From: Gymnopilus junonius
Lineage: Eukaryota > Basidiomycota > Agaricomycetes > Agaricales > Galerinaceae
DNA: 63,051 bases
Direction: 5' to 3'
Assembly: GCA_015501075.1 (NCBI GenBank)
Contig: JADNYJ010000211.1
Span: forward strand, 1-63,051
Part shown: in pieces, positions 55,866 through 63,051 of the stretch
Numbering within the stretch: the first letter of the stretch is position 1
Layout: the number at the start of each line of letters is the position of its first letter
Made by a program: the position numbers and the translations under genes
The notes under the pieces: model-generated
The model's input: the letters and a program-made list of their open reading frames with translations, nothing else
Database searches by the model: none
Told to the model about the DNA's origin: nothing

Positions 55866-57577
55866 CGAGGGCGTTCAGGAGCAGGAGGGGCAGTCACTGG
55901 TTCTAGAAGGTTATATTTCAACCCATTCACTTTAACAATACACTTTCGATGAGCGTAATTCGATTCTATCTTATTAACAACAAGGAATGGTAGTCCAAAA
56001 ATGATTGGCATGCAGAGACCAGGAGTGATAACGGCCCAAACGGGCTTAGAAACAAAACGGGAATCAGTGGAACGGGGACGCAGTTCGACATAATGAGACA
56101 GAGACAAGGTTTCCTTCTTTGTATGACTGATAGCAACTTCAATTTCTTCGGGACCATCAGGCAATGGCAAGGGCATTAACCCAAGTCGTTTAACTGTTTG
56201 CGGGCTAATACAAACCATGTGAGCACCACAGTCAATCAATGAGGGGACCTTCACTGGAAAATCATCTGTACCAGGATCAATCAGACAATTCCACGTGAAG
56301 TGTTTAACCTTCAGAGGTGGACGACTTACAGAACCAAAGCTGCTGTCCGAAGTGCCAGAAAATTCACCATCAGAGGGGACATTCACAGTAGCCGAAGGAA
56401 ACATGGCAGCTATGAAATCGTGGCTAGAGTCAATGGCAGAGAGAGTAGGCTCGGCGATGGAAGCAATGGCAGAAGAGGTAGCTGGGGCCGATCCAAACAG
56501 AGCAGTATATGCAGTTATAGCCTTTTGAGACTTTGGTGCCCAACTCTTTGGGCGCAGGTGCTCGAAGTCTTGTTTGGTGAGTTCCTTGTATCCCTTACGG
56601 GCAGGTGGATTCTCATGGCAGTTTCTTCCCATATGATCAGCGAAGGGCTTGTGACATTTATAGCAACCCTCTGAGGCATCGAGGACCAAATGCTCATTTG
56701 GTTTCAATGCCGGAGGGAAAGAATATGTAGAGGAGGCAGCATTGGCAGAGGATCCATGACCAGAAGGCCCATAACCTGAGTGACCAGAACGGTTTGTGTT
56801 CATGGAACGAGAGGAAGAGGCAAAAGCCGGACGCTTGTTGGAACGAGCCACGTATTCTTCAACAGCATCTGCCATTCGTTTAAGGTCACGATGACGAACA
56901 GAATCAAGGTCTGCGAGCTTCGAGATCCATTGTTGGAGGTCTGTAATATCATGAGCTTTGGCAGCCCGAGCAGAGGCCCGCAAATCTTCGTCAATGCCAG
57001 CCTCAAGTTGAGATCTCAATCGAGCCTCATCAAAATGTGTGTCGGTACCGCGGAGGGAGACATTCAAGGATTGAACCTGGGAAGCCCAGTTTTCGAAGCG
57101 AACATTCTTGTAGTCAAGGCGAGAAGATAGAATACTAGTCTTCACATCGTCCTTCCAGTTCAGGGGAAGCCAACGCTCTCGGAAAATATCCATGAATTCG
57201 GAGAATGACAGTGTAACGAGATAGTCTCGGCAAATAGAGATCCAATCGCTGATGAGATCATCCTCGAAGCAACCAAGTATGCGGGTAACCTTTGAAGCTT
57301 CATCAATGGGGTTTTTGGCATTCACCCAGAAATTGTCGCATTGGGTGTGAAAATCCCGACAAGCTTTTGGGGTGATTTTTCCCGCAGACATAAGCGGAGG
57401 GCATGACACAACCGCATGAGTACTGATGGCGATTTTGCTGGAAGACATATCTGGAGGCGTCGATATATGTGTCTTGGATAACAAGAGAATAGAATCAGAA
57501 GAAGACGAGTAATAAGAAGAGTCGGAATCGGGGGTTTCAGGCAGAAGAACAGGGGACTGCGATGGCGTATACGGCAA
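55862..57577 (-). CDS. Chromovirus gag-protease
   Basis: An open 571-codon frame starting MPYTPSQSPVLLPETPDSDS. It has a Ser/Asp-rich N-terminus, a retrotransposon gag core (FHTQCDNFWVNAKNPIDEAS, WLPLNWKDDVKTSIL, LRSQLEAGID), a CCHC-like knuckle (CYKCHKPFADHMGRNC), and a pepsin-like retroviral protease fold with LIDCGAHMVCIS, where the usual D(S/T)G reads DCG. It ends APERPR with TGA at 55862-55864. The pol frame overlaps this stop in the -1 frame, so a gag-pol fusion would need -1 frameshifting or re-initiation. Confidence 0.85.
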   Translation of the reverse strand: MPYTPSQSPVLLPETPDSDSSYYSSSSDSILLLSKTHISTPPDMSSSKIAISTHAVVSCPPLMSAGKITPKACRDFHTQCDNFWVNAKNPIDEASKVTRILGCFEDDLISDWISICRDYLVTLSFSEFMDIFRERWLPLNWKDDVKTSILSSRLDYKNVRFENWASQVQSLNVSLRGTDTHFDEARLRSQLEAGIDEDLRASARAAKAHDITDLQQWISKLADLDSVRHRDLKRMADAVEEYVARSNKRPAFASSSRSMNTNRSGHSGYGPSGHGSSANAASSTYSFPPALKPNEHLVLDASEGCYKCHKPFADHMGRNCHENPPARKGYKELTKQDFEHLRPKSWAPKSQKAITAYTALFGSAPATSSAIASIAEPTLSAIDSSHDFIAAMFPSATVNVPSDGEFSGTSDSSFGSVSRPPLKVKHFTWNCLIDPGTDDFPVKVPSLIDCGAHMVCISPQTVKRLGLMPLPLPDGPEEIEVAISHTKKETLSLSHYVELRPRSTDSRFVSKPVWAVITPGLCMPIIFGLPFLVVNKIESNYAHRKCIVKVNGLKYNLLEPVTAPPAPERPR

Positions 57578-57921
57578 CGAGGTCAGAGACGAGCTCTGCA
57601 GTTCAGGACGTTTACGAGATCTACGTTGAGGACACAGGAGTCCTTGATCAGGGCTAGGTGGTATGTGATGGAGACGTTTGGACAGCCTAGAGTTGGCCAG
57701 TGTATGGAGACTGGATGTATGCGGTTTTCTGGTTCTGGTTTATGAAACTGGTCGACAGTGTGTGCAGAATGGGACTGGTGATGGCAAAATTTTGCCCAGG
57801 TGTGCAAAATAAAAGCGATATACAGTGAGTCGAATGACTATATGCGCGGTTCAATTGGACTGCTTTGACAAAGTTGACGATAACTGGTAATTCATACCTC
57901 AATTGGCTGTTCAAAAAAAAG
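57578..57921 (-). other. Chromovirus 5' leader
   Basis: Non-coding region between the 5' LTR and gag on the minus strand, expected to hold the primer-binding site next to 57921. No tRNA match was identified by eye. Confidence 0.5.
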
Positions 57922-58129
57922 TGTAAGACGACGTGAAGTCGTCGACACTGAGAAGGCTGATCAGACCAAGAGAACAGGAACGAGGTATCTATTTGAGAGT
58001 CAAGACGCGTCTAAGGGAAAGGGAGAGATGATGATGGTATCGAGAAGAGAGAGCGAGTTACTGTTACTTGTGTCCGTTGTGACTATGTACATGAGTACAA
58101 ATATGGAAATCCGTGTGAGCATGCTTACA
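57922..58129 (-). repeat. 5' LTR of chromovirus
   Basis: 208 bp. Three differences from the other LTR, each C-to-T or G-to-A at CpG. Its outer end supplies GTG TAA to the SDR-E reading frame. Confidence 0.9.
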
Positions 58130-59624
58130 CCTTCTTCTCGAGCCATCCCCTAGTCTTGAAATCAGCTAGCAAATCATTGACCATCTTCTCTCGGCTTGTG
58201 TACTCTAGACCTAGGACCCGTTTTCCCTTTTCATTGCTGTATTTGAACAGGGGCGCATTGGCCAAATCAGGGTTACCACAGGGAAAAATCCCGGAAGTGT
58301 ACAATTCGGGATGGAGTGAATGGATCAAATTACCTACAGAGCACAAAAATGATTAGCACAAGCTGTAGTGAATAGGCCATATGCATACAGGTGTCTTGCC
58401 AGGTAGCAGTTCCTAGTATTTTCCTTAAGAACCATCTCAAATAAATAAATAAATGCTATGCTCACCACTGGATATGATAATCCTCTTGCCAGCCGCCTTG
58501 GTGCTCTTGAGCACTTCAACGTGTGCCAGAGAGATATCGCGAACATCAACAAAACCATAGGTCTCCTTGAGACTTTCATCTGGTAAGTCTTTGCTTATCA
58601 TATTCCAGAAGACCAACAATGAAACATTCAGGTCATCTGGCTTTGTGACTTCATAAAGAGGAGGCTAGAAATTGGTTATATGTTAATGTACTGAGAAAGT
58701 GATATGACGAGCTTATGCCAAACACCTAGAGATGGACAGTTAGAATCAAGTCAGTGGTTATCAGAAAGTTGTACATATGAAAGGTGGATGAAGCACAACC
58801 AGGTCCCATTTGACTTGCTTCTTGTGTTTATCATACAGGTCCCAAGCCACTGACAACATCATATGTAAAAAACAAACCAATGTTGGACAGTGCATTAGTC
58901 ATAGACTTACCTCTCTCCACCAATGTCTTCGATGCACTGTACTTGACCAGGGGTCCAGCTTCCTTGCCTTTCTCTTTCACGGTATTGATGTAGTCATCAC
59001 CCCAGTGCATTTCATCGAAAGTAAATGTGTGTTCCTTGACCGGATTGAAGATTGCAAAGGTTGAGGAAGTGACAATGATGTGCTTAACCTTGCCACTATA
59101 AATATCAACTGTCAGAAATCCTTTATTTCAAGTATTCTGAGAAATGAATGTACACGAACTTAAGAGCACTTTTTAAGATGCCCACTGTACCCTCTATGGC
59201 TGGCTCATTATACTCTGTTAACAATTTAGTTAACAACTTGTTACAAGTAAGAAACAGGATGAATACCATCAGGTTCAATGCCTGTCAAAATAACAGGAGA
59301 TGCCATGTGCTCAATAGCATCAACATCTTTAACTGCCTCATCAAATGTGCCTTCCTGGATGCAAAACAAAGTGATGTGAGATGGCTAAAGCCATGTTGTA
59401 CAAGAGAGGAACCCCACCTTTATCATGTCTTTGATGACAAACAGCTCCAGCTTATTGTCATAAGAGCTGAAATATTCTTTCAAGTGCTTTCCCTTCTCGA
59501 GAGATCATACGATGGCTCGGACTCTATATCCCTGCTCAAGTAGGGTACGAATAACCCACATGGCAATAAATCCATTAGCACCTGTCATGAGGACTTGAGC
59601 TCCTTTAGGTTCGATGATTGGCAT
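58125..59624 (-). pseudogene. Extended SDR reductase E with premature stop
   Basis: Starts at 59624 (MPIIEPKGAQVLMTGANGFI) and keeps the family layout: KEYFSSYDNKLELFVIKDMI, EAVKDVDAIEHMASPV, TSSTFAIFNPVK, KYSASKTLVE (YxxxK), YGFVDVRDISLAHVEVL, GKRIIISSG, ELYTSGIFPCGNPDLA and GWLEKKV. At 59507-59505 TGA replaces the CGA arginine of VRSLEKGK, after about 40 codons; this removes everything except the cofactor motif. The last codon and stop (GTG TAA) come from the LTR inserted at 58129. The product would have been a reductase like SDR-D, its ancestral tandem neighbour. Other exons look intact, so decay is recent. Confidence 0.85.
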
Positions 59625-59704
59625 GGTTGGAATTTGGATGAAAGTGCTGGGAAAAGATGGAGAATTCTGAAAGTTGGTTGTCTATGTGGGAGAGACCTCA
59701 TTGA

Positions 59705-59712
59705 GCTTTTAT
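59705..59712 (-). promoter_or_regulatory. TATA box of SDR-E
   Basis: TATAAAAG on the minus strand about 80 bp upstream of the ATG. A block resembling the SDR-D upstream region lies about 75 bp further up (near 59780). Confidence 0.45.
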
Positions 59713-60113
59713 ACTGATGAACCTTGACCGAGGTTCATAAGAAGTAGTGGATGGTGACATCTGGGGTGCATTATCTGATTACTCATCACCGAGTGGTACA
59801 TGGTTTGTCGGGGCAGGGAAAGCACCATTAAGGCATAGTCAAGATGGCTGTCCCCTGCTAGAGGCGCAAGAAATTATGGTCACAACATAAAACAACCTCT
59901 AATTAGGTTACTTACCAACATTTTTTGTCATCCAACACTTGTTCAGTGTATGTATCATCACGACTTCAAGCAGCATCTGGTCAATAGGTCAGCTGGTGGA
60001 TTACAGACCAACTGAAGGTAAAATCGCAGAAGGGAATAAAGGCCTCGAACTTAATGGCATTCCATTTGTACTAGTTTCCTGGTACTAATGGACATATAGG
60101 ATATATATGTCCT
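59713..60113. other. Intergenic, upstream of SDR-E
   Basis: About 400 bp with no supported gene; ends at the copia-type insertion. Confidence 0.45.
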
Positions 60114-60288
60114 TGTTGGGATTATTTAGATGAATAGCATAATATTCTAAGCTCCTACAGAGCTCTTATATATGTAGCTATAATGTATCTACAATATTCT
60201 AGTGTTAACTACAGGAATAGATGACTCAGTGAATTACTAATTAATAAGTTCTTGAATATACTACTAAATGGTGGATTGATCTCCAATA
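60114..60288 (-). repeat. 3' LTR of gag-only element
   Basis: 175 bp, differing from the other LTR at three sites, each TG here against CG there. Confidence 0.88.
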
Positions 60289-60612
60289 CTCCTCCTCAAT
60301 TCAGCATTTCCTAAATATAAATCCATCAAAATATCGTCCAAATGCGGAATCTAGACCGCGAACAATCTCCTAAGCACGGAATTTAGACCATAAATGATCT
60401 GCAAATGAAAGGAGCACTCTAGCATCCTCCAAAAAATATCTTGAGCACTAAGCATGGCACTAAGCCTCTGGCACTGAGCCCAGCACAAAGCCTCTTCAAA
60501 TTGGTAGGCACAAAGCATCCACCACGAAATCCGTAAGCACGTCATCCAAAAATAGCTGCACAGGAACCAAGCATCTGCACAAAATCCTGTTCCCTTCATG
60601 AATCTTCTTTCT

Positions 60613-61452
60613 TTAATAACAGATATCATTGAGTGAATTGTTGACTTGAATAGCAAATGACGATGTTTCTTTTGCTCCTATTATATCTTTTCTGTCAACC
60701 ATTCTGATGGCTCTGCAATGTTGTGTGATGTGTCTGGTTCGTCCACAATGGTAACATGTCCGATGATCCACTGATCTGTCCCTTTGATCACGATGCGGTC
60801 CTCTCTGTCCCAGTGGTCCATTTCCATCTCTGTATTTATTTGCCATTAAGGAAACTGCTCCTTCCAAAAAATCTGGTCCTCCCCGCCTCCTTTCCTCTTC
60901 CAAGAGTGCACCAGTGACATCTGAAATGGCCAACTCCTCCTTTGCTGCAGTAAGCGAGGTGGCTATGCTTGAATAATCATTGTGCAGGTTAAAAATAAGT
61001 ATGTTGGTAATTTCCTCATCGGTAAGTGTAACTCCGATTGCCTTGAGCTTGGCGGCGAGATCCGTGATGCTGTTAACATAATGGGACATGGGGGTGTCTT
61101 TGTCATGCTCGAATCCATAGAATTGATGTTTAAGGGAGATACACGTTGCGCAGCTGTTTTTCTCATAAATATTCTTGAGTGCTGTCCAGGCTGCCGGTCC
61201 AGTTGCACAGTCCCGGATATAGGTGTATTGGCTCGCATCAACAGTGAGCGCAATAGTGGTAAGTCCTTCATCTGATTTCTTGTCCCAATCTCCCCCATCT
61301 GTGGCATCCTCCTTCTTCAATATTCCTGATACAATATCCCAGCATCCTTTGGCACGTAGTACCATGCTGATAGCAAATTCCCAGTCATGATAATTTTGCC
61401 CATTAAGCCAAGTGATGTGCATGAGATTATAATAGCGCTCGGATGATGACAT
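60613..61452 (-). CDS. Copia-type gag (UBN2-like) with zinc knuckle
   Basis: Open frame of about 279 codons. The start MSSSERYYNLMHITWLNGQN is chosen because LNGQNYHDWEFAISMVLRAK is the typical copia gag start; the frame continues upstream to 61524. It has ATGPAAWTALKNIYEK, FEHDKDTPMSHYVNSITDLA and IGVTLTDEEITNILIFNLHN of the gag-polypeptide/UBN2 family, then a CCHC knuckle CYHCGRTRHITQHC, and ends SLNDICY at 60613. There is no protease domain after the knuckle. The gene is uninterrupted, so it may still make capsid protein that could be shared with autonomous copia elements. Confidence 0.85.
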   Translation of the reverse strand: MSSSERYYNLMHITWLNGQNYHDWEFAISMVLRAKGCWDIVSGILKKEDATDGGDWDKKSDEGLTTIALTVDASQYTYIRDCATGPAAWTALKNIYEKNSCATCISLKHQFYGFEHDKDTPMSHYVNSITDLAAKLKAIGVTLTDEEITNILIFNLHNDYSSIATSLTAAKEELAISDVTGALLEEERRRGGPDFLEGAVSLMANKYRDGNGPLGQRGPHRDQRDRSVDHRTCYHCGRTRHITQHCRAIRMVDRKDIIGAKETSSFAIQVNNSLNDICY

Positions 61453-61760
61453 GATGTGGCCCGGTGAGATAAGATAATGAGAGCGAGATAAGATAAGAAG
61501 CAAGTAAACGTCGCAGCGATCCAATAAAAGCAGTGAGTCTCTTTACTGGGGGCCGGGGCCCATAACCCTAGCGATAGCGATATCGGATCACAAGCCATGA
61601 TTAGATAAAAACCACGGGATGTAACGACAAAAGTAGATAAAAACGGACACTTAGAGTATTAACTGAGTCATACCGTGTCACACTACATAGGCGATAAACA
61701 ATGTCATGTAAAACAAGCCTATGATATAAATAAAACACAATTCCAATTCCAATTCCAACC

Positions 61761-61935
61761 CGTTGGGATTATTTAGATGAATAGCATAATATTCTAAGCT
61801 CCTACAGAGCTCTTATATACGTAGCTATAATGTATCTACAATATTCTAGTGTTAACTACAGGAATAGATGACTCAGTGAATTACTAATTAATAAGTTCTC
61901 GAATATACTACTAAATGGTGGATTGATCTCCAATA
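61761..61935 (-). repeat. 5' LTR of gag-only element
   Basis: 175 bp; first base on the plus strand is C instead of T. Followed outward by GTCCT. Confidence 0.88.
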
Positions 61936-62079
61936 GTCCTCAAACAAGATTCAGGAAGTGAATCGTTCATGATAATTGCCGTGAAGGCTGACGCATACAA
62001 TGCACATTACTAAGCATTAGCAAGAAAAAGTGTTGTAACAACGGAATACACTCAGGAATTAATTTCCCTTCAGGTCACT

Positions 62080-62830
62080 TTATCCGACCCATCCTCTAGA
62101 CTTGAAATCAGCTACGGTATTGAGTGCGATCTCTTTTATTGTCCTGTATTTCAGTCCAAAAATCCTTTTGCCTTTGTCGGTGTTGTATTTGAACTCGATT
62201 TCAGTCTTGAGATCAGGATTTCCATGAGGAAGAGCATGTTGCCTAAGATGGTGAACAAAAATCAAGCTTGATAAGTTAAGTGGAAGTAAAAAAAGAAGAA
62301 AAACTTCTTACGTGTGTCCTGCCAGGGTGTTGTACCTGTTTAATGAAATTTTTGCCGTCAAGGTGACAAACCACTAATGAAGAATGAGGAAATACCTTGG
62401 AATATAATGATTCTTTCACCACTGGCTTCTGCATTTCTCAGACTCTCGACATGAAGTTGAACTGTAGCAATATCTCGAACATCAATAAAACCGTAGGTTG
62501 CGCTCAGTACAGTGTCAGTTTTTTCATTCACGATGTTATCATACCAGTATTACCACATGAACATAGAACTGTTCAAGTCGCTCGGATACTTTAAGTCGTT
62601 GAGAGCAGGCTTATGCGATGACTCCATTCTTAGACATTATTACCACTCAGTTTTTACCGGAAAGATGCACCCCAAGGACCTTGAAAAAGAAAAATTGACC
62701 CCAGTTTGAACGTATGAACAAAATCCAGCCAATCCAACGTACCAGAGGAGGGTTTATGACTACTAGGTCCCATCCGATCTTCATTTTGTGCAGATTGTAG
62801 AAGTCCCAAGCAGCTATTACTCAACGGCTT
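62080..62830 (-). pseudogene. 5'-truncated extended SDR copy F
   Basis: Only the C-terminal half of the family is present: AAWDFYNLHKMKIGWDLVV after an acceptor near 62815, LNDLKYP-type and YGFIDVRDIATVQLHVESL segments, IIIFQG, and a last exon with LPHGNPDLKTEIEFKYNTDK ending SRGWVG at 62080. Sequence upstream of 62830 shows neither the YxxxK exon nor the Rossmann motif, although the window continues for 220 bp. It is a truncated copy, unless the missing exons lie beyond the window after a long insertion. Confidence 0.65.
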
Positions 62831-63051
62831 CATTATCAACTTTAATGGGCTACCTTTCACGTTCGGAGTCTGCTGCGGCGGGAAGCGTAGCTAAAGCCTG
62901 CTGTGTGTCAGTGAAGGTCATCCATACTAGTATGATCACAGCTTAAGGGCAATTCCAATATTTACGGGACCGGAGTTGCCCATCAGACGTTGCTAATCAA
63001 ACGCCAGCCTAAGCTCGAGCTCACAGAGACACCCAACTAAATGAAGGAAAT
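62831..63051. other. Window end, no supported gene
   Basis: No SDR homology or other gene recognised here. Confidence 0.4.

Larger units (their letters stand above)
52381..58129 (-). mobile_element. Ty3/gypsy chromovirus LTR retrotransposon
   Basis: 5.75-kb element with 208-bp LTRs (52381-52588 and 57922-58129) bounded by TGTAAG/CTTACA and a 4-bp CTTC target duplication. Gag-protease and RT-RNase H-integrase-chromodomain frames lie on the minus strand. The LTRs differ at three positions, all CpG transitions, so the insertion is recent. A one-base frame break lies in pol. The element landed on the stop codon of SDR-E. Confidence 0.92.
60114..61935 (-). mobile_element. Gag-only copia-type LTR element (non-autonomous)
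   Basis: 1.8-kb element with 175-bp LTRs at 60114-60288 and 61761-61935, flanked by the 5-bp duplication GTCCT (60109-60113 and 61936-61940). A purine tract (GAGGAGGAG on the minus strand, about 60289-60298) abuts the 3' LTR. The only gene is a copia-type gag. No protease, integrase or RT sequence lies between the LTRs. This matches the TR-GAG kind of non-autonomous element. Confidence 0.85.

Noticed and set aside
1..63051. tRNA genes, rRNA, CRISPR arrays, bacterial-type operons
   Set aside because: None seen on either strand; intron density and gene content are eukaryotic.

Overview
The window looks like part of a mushroom-forming basidiomycete (Agaricomycetes) chromosome. The signs are short GT-AG introns of about 45-70 bp in almost every gene, an eL8 gene whose first exon is only the start codon, basidiomycete-style GMC oxidoreductases and expansin-like proteins, and a mix of chromovirus, copia, tyrosine-recombinase and DUF6729/DUF6589-type mobile sequences typical of Agaricomycetes. 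The species cannot be named from the sequence. No tRNA, rRNA or CRISPR was seen.

Layout. 1-8 kb: a small secreted protein, ribosomal protein eL8, the Elongator subunit Elp6 and a frame-broken expansin-like gene. 8.5-21.3 kb: an oxidoreductase cluster with an extended-SDR reductase (A, minus), two tandem GMC oxidoreductases (plus), an intact SDR (B) and a decayed tandem copy (C). 21.6-32.4 kb: mostly ordinary genes, namely an acidic nuclear-type protein, a broken kinase-like gene, a membrane-anchored kinase-like gene, an APC-family permease, the checkpoint kinase Chk1 and a truncated short-chain dehydrogenase. 32.6-34.0 kb: SDR-D. 34.4-58.1 kb: a mobile-element island. 58.1-63.05 kb: SDR-E (one nonsense codon), a gag-only copia-type element and a 5'-truncated SDR-F.

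The island can be read layer by layer. Three copies of the 9-mer AGTAGTTGC (34428, 45219, 52177) delimit two abutting terminal-inverted-repeat elements: E1 (34437-45218) and E2 (45228-52176). Their termini are related (CAGGCTCCTAAAACCAG and CAGACTCCAAACCAG). E1 contains a decayed, intron-containing tyrosine-recombinase (DIRS-like) retroelement and a small MITE next to its right end. E2 encodes one long multi-exon protein with an AT-hook-like start, a DUF6729-like Cys-rich region, a DEDDy 3'-5' exonuclease and a Cys-rich C-terminus, but no DDE transposase that I can see. A smaller inverted-repeat element carrying a DUF6589-like fragment sits in E2's left end. A chromovirus (52381-58129) then inserted exactly at the stop codon of SDR-E. 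Removing these layers puts SDR-E and SDR-D head to tail about 630 bp apart.

Two sequence-wide signals matter for interpretation. (1) Mismatches between paired repeats are almost all CpG transitions, several stops in mobile genes and in SDR-E are CGA to TGA, and both catalytic arginines of the tyrosine recombinase read as histidine codons one CpG transition away; this fits methylation-linked deamination. (2) Single-base deletions, mostly in short homopolymers, interrupt otherwise good genes including Chk1; this fits uncorrected sequencing or assembly error at least as well as real pseudogenes.

The SDRs and GMC enzymes plausibly act on alcohol/aldehyde/ketone substrates (oxidation by GMC, NADPH-dependent reduction by SDR). 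That link is inferred from families and clustering only.
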